Shown here: piece by piece, positions 1 to 7,871 of the stretch
Layout: each line of letters starts with the position of its first letter
How positions within the stretch are numbered: the first letter of the stretch is position 1
NCBI RefSeq assembly: GCF_021026345.1
Contig: NZ_JAJNCZ010000002.1
Location: 372,001-436,000, forward strand
Reading direction: 5' to 3'
Length of the DNA: 64,000 nucleotides
From: Rhizobium sp. GN54
GTDB taxonomy: Bacteria; Pseudomonadota; Alphaproteobacteria; Rhizobiales; Rhizobiaceae
Translations under genes and position numbers: made by a program
Notes under the pieces: generated by a model
Seen by the model: the letters and a program-made list of their open reading frames with translations, nothing else
What the model was told of the DNA's origin: nothing
Databases searched by the model: none

Positions 1-36
1 CCGGTTTTCGTCCGAAACGGCCGTGCGAACGTTCAT
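1..36 (-). CDS. 5' end of an unidentified gene (partial)
   Basis: Only the first 12 codons are present (MNVRTAVSDENR); the gene continues off the left edge. The ATG at 34-36 (minus strand) is preceded by a strong Shine-Dalgarno, GGAGG, about 5 bases upstream, which is why a real start is called. It lies about 180 bp downstream of, and in the same direction as, the reductive activase gene. The product cannot be identified from 12 residues. Confidence 0.5.
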   Translation of the reverse strand, partial: MNVRTAVSDENR

Positions 37-218
37 CCCGGTCCTCCGTGCAAGCTTTCGGGCGGCGGCGTCCGGCAGGAGACGCGGCGCGATTTCCCGA
101 GGCCTATCACGAGTATAGCGATCCCGACTTGATGCACGTCAAGCTTGGGCCGATCAGCAATGCGTCATCGGCCATACAGGTCAGAGCGGATTGCGGGCCG
201 GAAACCGTCCCCGGTGGC

Positions 219-2255
219 CTATTCCCGGCTGCGGCGCCTGCGGCGGCCGCCGCCTTCGCCGTCGTCGGACGGAGCCTTGCGCTCGGGCAGGGTGACGACG
301 GTTGAAAGGTTCGGGAAGGCATCGACCTTGTTCGGCATCGCCATGGCATTGACGAAGAGCTGCTGGAAATTGCCTTCCAGCGCCGTCTCGATCTTCTCGA
401 TCCGGCTGACGAGATGCTCGATCTCGCGGCGGTGGCCGCGGTTGAGCAATGCCATCAGCGCGCCGGTGCCGGCGGCGTTGCCAACCGCCTTGACGTCGGA
501 AAGGTCGCAGTCGGGGATCAGGCCCAGCACCATGGCGTATTTCGGATCGATGAACGTGCCGAAGGCCCCGGCAAAGCAGATCGTGTCGACATGGTCGATA
601 CCCTGCTTCTCCATCAGGAGCTTGATGCCCGCATAGAGCGCCGCCTTGGCGAGCTGGATCGCGCGAATGTCGTTCTGCGTCACCGTGATGCGCGGCTCGC
701 CGTCATGCAACAGGTAGGAGAAGGTGCGGCCGTTCTGGATGATGCGCGGGCTTTTCGCCGCCATCGCGCCATCGACGACGCCGTCCTCGGAAATGATGCC
801 CGACAGGTACATCTCGGCCACGACCTCGATGATCGCCGAGCCGCAGATGCCGGTGACGCCGACGGACGCCGCGGCCTCGGCAAAGCCATCCTCGTCGGAC
901 CACTTGTCGACGCCGATCACCCTGAAGCGCGGCTCGAGCGTCTCGGGGTCGATGCGCACGCGCTCGATCGCACCGGGGGCGGCGCGCTGGCCCGACGAGA
1001 TCTCGGCGCCTTCGAAGGCAGGCCCCGTGGGGGACGAAGCGGCGACGACGCGCTGCCGGTTGCCAAGCACGATCTCGGCATTGGTGCCGACGTCGACGAG
1101 CAGCATCATCTTGTCCTGGCGGTGCGGCCCCTCGGCCAGCGTCGCACCGGCAGCGTCCGCGCCGACATGGCCGGCGATGCAGGGCAGGAGATAGACGCGG
1201 GCGCCGTGATTGATGGCAAGGTCGATCTCGCGCGACCAGGTGTGGACCGCGCCGGAAACCGCGAGCGCGAACGGCGCCTGGCCGAGTTCGGTCGGATCGA
1301 TGCCGAGGAACAGGTGGTGCATGATCGGATTGGCGACGAAGACGGCGTCGAGGATGTCGTTCGGATCGACGCCGCCCTCCGTGCAGACCTTGACCGTCAG
1401 CTCGTTGATCGCCTGGCGCACGGCTTTCGTCATGGCCTCGCGCCCGTCCGGGTTCATCATCACGTAGGATACGCGGCTCATCAGGTCTTCGCCGAAGCGG
1501 ATCTGCGGGTTCGACGTGCCCGACGAGGCGACGACACGGCCCGATAGCAGCGACACCAGATGCATGGCGATGGTGGTCGAGCCGATGTCGCAGGCTATCC
1601 CGTAACCCTCGTTGTGCAGACCGGGCCACAATGCGATCAGGTTCGGGCGTGATCCCTCGATGTCGCGGTGGATCGCGGCGGTCACGCCCCAGTTGCCCTT
1701 GCGCAGGATCTTCTGCACTTCCGGCAAGAGATGCTGGGCGACGAGGATGTTCTTGAAACCCCAATCCTTTTCCAGCATGGCATTCAGCCGGTCGAGATCG
1801 CCGAGCGGCTTGTGCATGTCGGGCTCGTCGACCTCTACATAGCAGAGCTGGATCGCCGGGTTGCGGTCGAAGGTCCGGTCGGTCGCGGCCTTGCGGATCA
1901 CCTGGGCATTGACGACGGTATCCTGCGGCACGTCGATGACGAGATCGCCGAGGATCTGGGCCGAGCAGGAGAGCCGGCGCCCCTCGGGAATGGTGCGAAC
2001 CTCGGCATAACGCTTTTCCTTCGGCCCGACCGGCGAAATGTGGTCGAGCGAGGAGACGATCTTGTGCTTGGCGAAGCTGCCTTCCTGCACCTCGATCTGA
2101 CAGCGCCCGCAGGTGGCCCGGCCGCCGCAGACGCTCTCGACGTAGACGCCGAGCTTGCGGGCGGCGTCGAGGATCGGCGTGCCCACCGGGAAGCGGCCGC
2201 GCTTGCCCGACGGCATGAACAGAACCAGGGGATCGGTCTGCGCGGCTTCGCTCAT
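219..2255 (-). CDS. RamA/RACo-like corrinoid reductive activase (2Fe-2S ferredoxin + ASKHA/DUF4445)
   Basis: Predicted 678-aa ATP-dependent reductase that restores the oxidised Co(II) corrinoid of a methyltransferase system to Co(I). The N-terminal third is a plant-type [2Fe-2S] ferredoxin domain with Cys43-x5-Cys49-x2-Cys52 (motif CGGRATCGRC) and a fourth Cys at 97 (RRLSC). The rest is an ASKHA-type domain with phosphate-loop-like segments (ACDIGSTTIAM, LLVDVGTNAEIVLG) and a glycine-rich C-terminal FAGAFG motif. The start was set at MSEAAQTDP because the ferredoxin fold begins there. A longer frame upstream, including MRYEGTSENES 12 codons earlier, has no better ribosome binding site. The family (RACo, RamA) is known from acetogens and methanogens; the link here to the neighbouring corrinoid protein and MttB is inferred from context. 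Confidence 0.88.
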   Translation of the reverse strand: MSEAAQTDPLVLFMPSGKRGRFPVGTPILDAARKLGVYVESVCGGRATCGRCQIEVQEGSFAKHKIVSSLDHISPVGPKEKRYAEVRTIPEGRRLSCSAQILGDLVIDVPQDTVVNAQVIRKAATDRTFDRNPAIQLCYVEVDEPDMHKPLGDLDRLNAMLEKDWGFKNILVAQHLLPEVQKILRKGNWGVTAAIHRDIEGSRPNLIALWPGLHNEGYGIACDIGSTTIAMHLVSLLSGRVVASSGTSNPQIRFGEDLMSRVSYVMMNPDGREAMTKAVRQAINELTVKVCTEGGVDPNDILDAVFVANPIMHHLFLGIDPTELGQAPFALAVSGAVHTWSREIDLAINHGARVYLLPCIAGHVGADAAGATLAEGPHRQDKMMLLVDVGTNAEIVLGNRQRVVAASSPTGPAFEGAEISSGQRAAPGAIERVRIDPETLEPRFRVIGVDKWSDEDGFAEAAASVGVTGICGSAIIEVVAEMYLSGIISEDGVVDGAMAAKSPRIIQNGRTFSYLLHDGEPRITVTQNDIRAIQLAKAALYAGIKLLMEKQGIDHVDTICFAGAFGTFIDPKYAMVLGLIPDCDLSDVKAVGNAAGTGALMALLNRGHRREIEHLVSRIEKIETALEGNFQQLFVNAMAMPNKVDAFPNLSTVVTLPERKAPSDDGEGGGRRRRRSRE

Positions 2256-2451
2256 GTTGCTCTCGTTCTCGGACGTGCCTTCGTAGCGCATGGTATTCGG
2301 TCTTTCATCGGGCCCGCATCGGTTCTGGACCGGCGTGTCACGCAAATGTGCAGACTGCACCGGAATGCAGCCTGATAGTTGTCCAATCCCGACATGGAAA
2401 GATCCGCCAGCATCATTTCCGGATGCCATCCCGCCGGCCTGCCTGCAAGGT

Positions 2452-2808
2452 TCAGGATTTCTTCTTCGGCAGGCGTCGGGCGTTGGCGCGCACGCGCTTG
2501 CCATAGGGCTTGAGGGCGGCCGCTGCGATGGCCTCGCCGGCCTTTTCGACCGAGGGGCGGCCGCCGGTCATCATCTGCATCGCCGCACCGAAGGCTGCGC
2601 GCGAGACCGCCATGTTGACGGCCACAGCGCTTTCGGCCGTGGCCACCACCTTTTCCGAAATCATGCGGTTCATCTCGGCGGTGTCCTGCGACCTGCCGGT
2701 CAGCGCCGCCATCTGCATGTCGTGGATCCGCATCGCCATGACGAAGGGGGCTTCGAACCAGAGCGTGGAGGCGTCCTTGCGAAGGCGGCGCGGGGTCATG
2801 AGGGTCAC
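2452..2808 (-). CDS. conserved hypothetical protein, C1/corrinoid cluster
   Basis: A 118-aa protein with no recognised domain. It is Met- and Ala-rich, predicted largely helical (a WFEAPFVMAMRIHDMQMAALTG stretch and a VAVNMAVSRAAFGAAMQMM stretch), and ends in a basic tail (ARRLPKKKS). The helical, Met/Ala-rich composition loosely recalls phasin-like proteins, but this is not an assignment. Its ATG overlaps the stop of the upstream methyltransferase by 4 bp (ATGA), so it is almost certainly translationally coupled to that gene. Its function is probably tied to the corrinoid pathway. Confidence 0.75.
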   Translation of the reverse strand: MTLMTPRRLRKDASTLWFEAPFVMAMRIHDMQMAALTGRSQDTAEMNRMISEKVVATAESAVAVNMAVSRAAFGAAMQMMTGGRPSVEKAGEAIAAAALKPYGKRVRANARRLPKKKS

Positions 2809-3767
2809 TCCCGGGAAGCGCCCGTGCCGGCGCGGGCGGCCCGGCCGCCGCGGCGGCCGCCGGCGGCCGGGGCAGGGGATGCCGATGCCGTGGCGCCGGC
2901 TTCGGCGGGCTTGTGGTCGCGGTAGGTCATGATCCAGTTGGTGCAGTTGGCGTCGGTGCCGTTGAGCACGTTGGCGGCGCGCACGGCCTCCATTTCCTGC
3001 GGGCGGCAGGGGTTCATGATGGCGCTCGTCATGCCGGCGCCGATCACCATCGGGATGAAGCCGGCATTGATGCCGTGGCGGTGCGGCAGGCCGAAGGAGA
3101 TGTTGGAGAGTCCGCAGGTGGTGTTGACCTTCAGTTCGTGGCGCAGGCGATAGAGCAGCTGGAAGACCTGGCGGCCGGCGTCGCCCAGCGCCCCGATCGG
3201 CATGACCAGCGGATCGACGACGATGTCATGCGGCTTGATGCCGTGGTCCATGGCGCGCTCGACGATCTTCTTGGCGACGGCGAAGCGGACGTCGGGGTCC
3301 ATCGAGATGCCGGTCTCGTCGTTGGAGATGGCAACGACCGGCACGTCGTACTTCTTGACCAGCGGCAGGATCGCCTCGAGCTTCTCCTCCTCGCCGGTGA
3401 CCGAGTTGACCAGCGGCCGGCCCTTGGCGACCTTGAGGCCGGCCTCGATCGCGGCGGTGACGGAACTGTCGATCGACAGCGGCACGTCGACAAGGCCCTG
3501 GACGATCTCCAGCGTCTTGACGAGAAGCGGCGGCTCGGTCTCGTTCGGGTTGACGGCGGTGACGCCCGCATTGACGTCGAGCATCGTAGCGCCGGCTGCG
3601 ACCTGCTCCAGCGCATCCTTGATGACGGTGTCGAAATTGCCTTCCACCATCTCGGCTGCCAGCTTCTTGCGGCCGGTCGGATTGATCCGCTCGCCGATGA
3701 CGCAGAACGGCTGGTCGAAGCCGATGACGATCTCGCGGGTGGCGGAAGCGACGATGGTGCGGGTCAT
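2805..3767 (-). CDS. methyltetrahydrofolate:corrinoid methyltransferase (pterin-binding family)
   Basis: This 320-aa protein belongs to the pterin-binding (DHPS-like) TIM-barrel family that includes AcsE, MtgA and the folate domain of MetH. Near the start is FCVIGERINPTGRKK, the family's GERxNxTG motif. It is followed by AGATMLDVNAG and by LSIDSS, which line the pterin pocket, and later by NTTCGLSNISFGLP. In a demethylation system it would move the methyl group from the corrinoid protein to tetrahydrofolate. The last ~35 residues are a low-complexity Ala/Gly/Arg tail beyond the barrel. It sits between the MTHFR genes and the activase on one strand, consistent with one pathway. The direction of methyl flow is inferred. 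Confidence 0.88.
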   Translation of the reverse strand: MTRTIVASATREIVIGFDQPFCVIGERINPTGRKKLAAEMVEGNFDTVIKDALEQVAAGATMLDVNAGVTAVNPNETEPPLLVKTLEIVQGLVDVPLSIDSSVTAAIEAGLKVAKGRPLVNSVTGEEEKLEAILPLVKKYDVPVVAISNDETGISMDPDVRFAVAKKIVERAMDHGIKPHDIVVDPLVMPIGALGDAGRQVFQLLYRLRHELKVNTTCGLSNISFGLPHRHGINAGFIPMVIGAGMTSAIMNPCRPQEMEAVRAANVLNGTDANCTNWIMTYRDHKPAEAGATASASPAPAAGGRRGGRAARAGTGASRE

Positions 3768-3852
3768 GAAATTTCCTCTGGTGACGTGGGCGACAGGCTA
3801 TCGCGCGAATTTTCGGGTTACAAGGTGGCGCGCCGCAGGACGCCCGCCTCGA

Positions 3853-4947
3853 TCAATGCGGGTGGTGAGCGGCGATTTCGGCCATTTCCTGCTGGTTCTG
3901 TTCCTTGCCCTCGCGCACCTCCTCGATGCGCTCGGCCACCAGCTGGTCGACCGGGTTCGGCTCGCGCGTCCAGGGCTTGCGGCCCTTGAGCACGCCGGAT
4001 TCGTGGACGATCTCGGCCACGTATTCCTCCTGGCGGTAGGCCATGACGTGGATGCCGGACACGCCCTCGATCTCCTTCACCTCGTTGATGATGTCGATGC
4101 AGAGCTGCTTGCCTTCCTTCTTCTGGTCCTGCGCGCCCTCCAGGCGGGCGATGATGCTGTCGGGGATGTGGATGCCGGGCACGTTGGACCGGATCCACTT
4201 GGCCGTCCGGGCCGAGGCCATCGGGCCGACGCCGACGAGGATGTAGCATTTCTCGTGCAGGCCGAGGTCGCGGACCTTCTTCATGTATTCGCGGAACATC
4301 GGCACGTCGAAGCAGTACTGGCTCTGCACGAACTGGGCGCCGGCCTCGATCTTCTTGGCGAGGCGATAGGGGCGGAAGTCGTAGGGGGGCGCAAAGGGGT
4401 TGATGGCGGCGCCGAGGAAGACCTTCGGCGGCGTCGTCAGCTTGCGGCCAGAGAGGAATTTCGCATTGTCGCGCATGATCCGCACCGTCTCGAGCAGCGA
4501 CATGCAGTCGAGGTCGAAGACCGGCTTGGCGCCCGGCTGGTCGCCGGCCTGCACCCCGTCGCCGGTCAGGCACATGATGTTGCACACGCCCATGGCGGCA
4601 GCACCCAGCACGTCGCCCTGGATGGCGATGCGGTTCTTGTCGCGGCAGGCGATCTGCATGATCGGCGCATAGCCCATGCGGGTTAGAAGCGCGCAGATGC
4701 CGACCGAGGACATGTGGCAGTTGGCGCCCGACGCATCGACCGCGTTGATGCCGTCCACCCAGCCGTCGAAGATCGCGGCGCGTTCGTAGACGTCTTCCGG
4801 ATTGGCGCTGTCGGGCGGATTCAGCTCGGCTGTGACGGCGAATTCGCCGCGCCGGAGCACGCGTTCCAGCCGGCCGAGGGAGGAATGGCCGGGCAGGGGA
4901 TCGAGCGGCAGGTGGGGGCCGAGCGGGTTTTCGTCGAAATGGGCCAT
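3853..4947 (-). CDS. methylenetetrahydrofolate reductase family protein
   Basis: A 364-aa FAD-dependent MTHFR-fold protein. Recognisable family segments are AVTAELNPPDSANPEDV near the N terminus, NIMCLTGDGVQAGDQPGAKPVFDLD in the middle and GAQFVQSQYCFD, the usual MetF FxxTQxxF/Y-type strand. It is longer than E. coli MetF (~296 aa). Only 3 bp separate it from the upstream Cys-rich partner gene. Canonical MetF makes methyl-THF for methionine synthesis. Here, beside a methyl-THF:corrinoid methyltransferase, it could instead oxidise methyl-THF to methylene-THF during betaine demethylation; that direction is inference. Confidence 0.88.
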   Translation of the reverse strand: MAHFDENPLGPHLPLDPLPGHSSLGRLERVLRRGEFAVTAELNPPDSANPEDVYERAAIFDGWVDGINAVDASGANCHMSSVGICALLTRMGYAPIMQIACRDKNRIAIQGDVLGAAAMGVCNIMCLTGDGVQAGDQPGAKPVFDLDCMSLLETVRIMRDNAKFLSGRKLTTPPKVFLGAAINPFAPPYDFRPYRLAKKIEAGAQFVQSQYCFDVPMFREYMKKVRDLGLHEKCYILVGVGPMASARTAKWIRSNVPGIHIPDSIIARLEGAQDQKKEGKQLCIDIINEVKEIEGVSGIHVMAYRQEEYVAEIVHESGVLKGRKPWTREPNPVDQLVAERIEEVREGKEQNQQEMAEIAAHHPH

Positions 4948-4950
4948 GGA

Positions 4951-5526
4951 TCAGGCGTCCTTTCCGCTCGCAGCCTCGCGGGCCGCCGCGGCCTCGGCGG
5001 TGACGCGCAGCCAGGAGGATGTCTCGCGCAGCGACTGGTTCACCGGCTTCTGCACGTTCATGATGGCATTTCCCTTCGCCATGTTCTGCGATCCCTTCCA
5101 GGCCTGCACCCAGACGCAGGGCATGTCCGGCTCGACCTCGCAATTGCCGTTGGCCCGCACGCCGCCGCAGGGGCCGTTGCGCAACTGCTTGGGACAGTTC
5201 ATCGGGCACGACATGCCGGTCGACGACAGAACGCACTGGCCGCACATGCGACAGTCGAACAAAAAGCCCTTCACATGGCGCTCGACGAAGGTGACCGGGC
5301 GCTCGACGCGCTGGTAGCCGAACAGCCGCCAGAGCGGATCGAGCAGCAGGAAGGCTGCGGCGAAGCGATTGTAGAACCACTCGAAGAAGCGCGAATGGCG
5401 AACCGCCCAGAGCCGGACCGTATATTTGTGCCGGGAACGGCGGTTCGGCGAGACCCCGGCCGGCGTATAGGCGCCGGTGGCGGCCTTCTGCGCGGGCGCG
5501 GCGTTGCCGGGCTTGGGGTCAGCCAT
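4951..5526 (-). CDS. MTHFR C-terminal zinc/cysteine-rich partner (MetV-like)
   Basis: This 191-aa protein matches the MTHFR_C (MetV-like) family. It has a basic N-terminal segment, then a dense cysteine motif: FDCRMCGQCVLSSTG, MSCPMNCPK and NGPCGGV. Such proteins bind metal or Fe-S and associate with MetF-type reductases in corrinoid/Wood-Ljungdahl settings. The start was placed at MADPKPGNAAP (5526), which overlaps the end of the upstream virulence-factor gene by 8 bp and leaves only 3 bp before the MTHFR gene downstream. A longer open frame upstream lies inside that other gene and is rejected. Confidence 0.85.
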   Translation of the reverse strand: MADPKPGNAAPAQKAATGAYTPAGVSPNRRSRHKYTVRLWAVRHSRFFEWFYNRFAAAFLLLDPLWRLFGYQRVERPVTFVERHVKGFLFDCRMCGQCVLSSTGMSCPMNCPKQLRNGPCGGVRANGNCEVEPDMPCVWVQAWKGSQNMAKGNAIMNVQKPVNQSLRETSSWLRVTAEAAAAREAASGKDA

Positions 5527-5821
5527 CGTCGCGGCCCCCGGCCTTGACCAGCGCCACCAGCCGTTCGCGATCGTAGGCCGCCTCGAGCTCGGCTGCCGCC
5601 TTGTCGGCCTCGGCCTCCAGTTCGTCGGAAACCGGCACCGGATCAGCCTTGCGCCATTCGGCGAGGTAGTCGTCGGTCTCGGCGGCGCCGGTGCGCATGG
5701 CGCACATGTCGATCGCCTCGGTGAAGCGCAGCGACAGCTCGCGCTTGGCCGTCCTGCGACCCTGCTTGATGATGACCTGGGCGGGGATGTCGCGCCAATA
5801 GACGATGATGCGGTCTGCCAT
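5519..5821 (-). CDS. 'virulence factor' family small protein (function unknown)
   Basis: A 100-aa protein starting MADRIIVYWRDIPAQVII, the signature of the small family labelled 'virulence factor' in databases. That label has no mechanistic meaning here. The body is charged and helical, with a conserved YLAEWRKADPVP segment. The start at 5821 has a strong GAGGAG ribosome binding site, which decides it over upstream alternatives. It is the first gene of the tight run virulence factor, MetV-like, MTHFR and then methyltransferase, with overlaps or very short gaps. The constant placement beside MTHFR genes suggests an accessory role in C1 transfer, which is inferred. Confidence 0.8.
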   Translation of the reverse strand: MADRIIVYWRDIPAQVIIKQGRRTAKRELSLRFTEAIDMCAMRTGAAETDDYLAEWRKADPVPVSDELEAEADKAAAELEAAYDRERLVALVKAGGRDDG

Positions 5822-6000
5822 GGTGAAGGTACTCCTCGGTTTCGACAATGCTTGCTGCAAAGCCCGCTGGCTGCGCTCGCCACGACCGGGCATCGCTCAA
5901 AAACGACGTGGGATTCGCGCGGGCCTGCTCTGTTTGCGCATGGGCAAGGACGGCGGGCAGGCGTACTGGCAGGGACTTTGGCCGGGGCTTCGGCCCGGGA

Positions 6001-6831
6001 TCACCAGATCCCGCGCGTCATCCCGGTCCACAGCCAGCTCCAGAGCGTCGGGTGATACCATTGGCGGGACGGCGCCTGCGTCGCCTCCACTGGCCGCAGC
6101 GCGCCGGCAAGCGCGTCGGTCACGGCGCGGACGGCGATATCGGTGCCGGCTGCGGTCAGGAGCAGCGGATAGGTGTGCAGCGTGTCCTTGCGGGTGGGCG
6201 TCACGCGGACCTGGCCGATCACGCCGCCGGTATCGACGCCTGCATCGACCAGGTGGACGGTCGCGCCGAAATTCGCCTCGTCGCCCATCACCCGCGCCCA
6301 GTAACCGCCCTGCTGGCCGCGATACTGCGGATTGATGCCGGCGTGGAAATTGAGCACCGGGCAGGAGATCGCCGCAAGGGTCGAAGGCTTCAGCATCCGG
6401 CAGCTGACGAGGAAGAGGACGGCCGGTTTCAGCTCGTCGAGCGCGCGAGGGAACGCCTCGCTGTTGGCGCTGTCGACGGAGAGGCGGCGCAGCGCCGGGT
6501 CGGGGCGGGGATCGGCGCCGTATTCGCGGACGATCGCCGCGGCGCGACGGCGGGCGAGCGGCTTGCCGAATTTCGAGGCCGCCATCGTCGCCATCTGGCC
6601 GAATGCGGTGGCCCAGCCGAGACGGCGCGCCTTCAGGCGCAGCATGTCCTTCTTCGATTCCGGCTTCTCTTCGATGACGACGAGTTCGGGGACGTGGCGT
6701 TTCAGCGCATTGATGAGGATTTCAGGGTTCGGCCCGCCCTGGGTGAGGACGACGACCGGTCCCGTCGCGCTGGCTTGCGTTCTGGCCGGCGTCCTGTCCG
6801 TCGCTCCGGCCTGTCCATCGATGTCCGTCAT
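6001..6831 (-). CDS. formyltransferase-fold protein
   Basis: A 276-aa member of the formyl_transferase fold (Fmt/PurN/PurU-like). The N-terminal core begins GPVVVLTQGGPNPEILINAL, and the catalytic-site region reads LNFHAGINPQYRG followed by GATVHLVDAGVDTGGVI, matching the NxHxSxxPxYRG and H-x5-DTG pattern of N10-formyl-THF enzymes. It lacks the C-terminal OB domain of methionyl-tRNA formyltransferase and is shorter than that enzyme. With MTHFR and methyl-THF enzymes next door, a folate-C1 substrate is likely, but the acceptor cannot be read from the sequence. It is separated by about 180 bp from the virulence-factor gene and about 136 bp from the DUF1638 gene. Confidence 0.8.
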   Translation of the reverse strand: MTDIDGQAGATDRTPARTQASATGPVVVLTQGGPNPEILINALKRHVPELVVIEEKPESKKDMLRLKARRLGWATAFGQMATMAASKFGKPLARRRAAAIVREYGADPRPDPALRRLSVDSANSEAFPRALDELKPAVLFLVSCRMLKPSTLAAISCPVLNFHAGINPQYRGQQGGYWARVMGDEANFGATVHLVDAGVDTGGVIGQVRVTPTRKDTLHTYPLLLTAAGTDIAVRAVTDALAGALRPVEATQAPSRQWYHPTLWSWLWTGMTRGIW

Positions 6832-6967
6832 GCCTGCCCCGCCGTCCCACGTCGCCCCGCCGCCGACCGGCGGGATCCTGCCGTGCGGACCATAGCGTCA
6901 GGACCTTTTGAATTCGTGCACGCTGTGCGCACAGGATTTCACCTTTCACAAGCTGTGAAGGCGGTTG

Positions 6968-7627
6968 TCAGGTGTCGGTGGAGGAATTCCCGAGCCCGGT
7001 CAGGGCCGGAGAGAGGTCGCCGTAGCCGGTGAAGCGGTACTCGTATGCGAGGCCGAGAAAGTCGGCCGCCTGCCGCGCCTTCTCCTGCAGGGCCTCGTCC
7101 TCGACCTGCGAGAGATAGACGAGCTTGCGGTAGTTGCCGAAGTACATCGGCAACAGTTGCGGATGGCGGTCGAGGCCGAGCGGCTCGACGACGAAGGCCT
7201 CGAACTGGCGGGCGAGGAAATCGGTGAGGAAGAAGGAGGTGACGTCGTCGTCGTTGCGCGCAAACGCCTCGTTGCCGGCGAAGAAGGAGTAACAGTGCGG
7301 GCCTTCGATGCGCCGGACGCCTTCCCGCGCGCAGAGCGCATCGAGCAGCCCGCCGGTGCCGCAGTCGGCATAGCCGACGAAGATCCGCTCGATGCCTTCC
7401 GCGCGGGCCTCCGCGATCGCCTGCTCGACGCCCGGGGTGATCTTCTCCGGATAGGCGTGCCAGATGGCGGGCAGACATTGCAGGTCGATATGATCGAGGC
7501 GGTTGGCCTTGCAGATGGCGATCACCTCGCGCGCAATGGCGCCGCAGGCGATCACGCGAACTTTTTCGTCGCTCGCGCGTTGAAGCGGGGAATTGTCGTC
7601 CCATACTTCATTTGTGTTCGCATCCAT
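6968..7627 (-). CDS. DUF1638 family protein
   Basis: This 219-aa protein matches the DUF1638 family, which recurs beside corrinoid methyltransferase genes in archaea and bacteria. Visible conserved features are VIACGAIAREV near residue 30, LQCLPAIWH, IFVGYADCGTGGLLD and GPHCYSFFAG. The Cys and His residues in these short motifs could bind a metal or cofactor. No enzymatic function is established. The start codon lies only 17 bp from the divergent entericidin start, with a modest GGAG ribosome binding site. A role in handling the corrinoid or a methylamine substrate is a guess from genomic context. Confidence 0.82.
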   Translation of the reverse strand: MDANTNEVWDDNSPLQRASDEKVRVIACGAIAREVIAICKANRLDHIDLQCLPAIWHAYPEKITPGVEQAIAEARAEGIERIFVGYADCGTGGLLDALCAREGVRRIEGPHCYSFFAGNEAFARNDDDVTSFFLTDFLARQFEAFVVEPLGLDRHPQLLPMYFGNYRKLVYLSQVEDEALQEKARQAADFLGLAYEYRFTGYGDLSPALTGLGNSSTDT

Positions 7628-7644
7628 CGAGAGGAACTCCGACC

Positions 7645-7803
7645 ATGACCATCAAGACCCTGTCCAAGATCAGCCTCGTACTCGCAGCGCTCGCGTCGCT
7701 TTCCGCATGCGGCAATACCATCCGCGGGATCGGCCAGGACACGGCCAACACCGTCAACGCCACGGAGGCTGCGGGCAGGGATGTCGCCCGGGCAGCCCAG
7801 TAA
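7645..7803 (+). CDS. entericidin-like small lipoprotein
   Basis: A 52-aa entericidin (EcnA/EcnB) family lipoprotein. The signal peptide MTIKTLSKISLVLAALASL ends in the lipobox LSAC with the lipidated Cys near residue 22, followed by GNTIRGIGQDTANTV, typical of entericidins. The start is set by GAGAGGAAC 6-7 bases upstream of the ATG. It is divergent from the DUF1638 gene and followed directly by an intrinsic terminator, so it is a monocistronic unit. Entericidins are outer-membrane-associated stress lipoproteins; it has no evident link to the surrounding C1 pathway. Confidence 0.85.
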   Translation: MTIKTLSKISLVLAALASLSACGNTIRGIGQDTANTVNATEAAGRDVARAAQ

Positions 7804-7823
7804 CCATCGGCATATGAGATCGA

Positions 7824-7855
7824 GGCGGCGCCTGCGCAAGCGGGCGCCGCCTTTT
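7824..7855 (+). terminator. intrinsic terminator of the entericidin gene
   Basis: A perfect 9-bp stem (GGCGGCGCC / GGCGCCGCC) with a 10-base loop is followed by TTTT. It starts 21 bases after the entericidin stop codon, and the convergent corrinoid protein gene ends just beyond it. Confidence 0.8.
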
Positions 7856-7871
7856 CCTGTCCGCGTTCGGC

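Noticed and set aside
48-349. Small genes on either strand near the left edge
   Set aside because: They overlap the 3' end of the activase and lack ribosome binding sites or recognisable products.
5970-6000. Terminator after the formyltransferase region (GGCCGGGGCTTCGGCCCGGG)
   Set aside because: The hairpin has no T-run on either strand and lies next to the stop codon without support.
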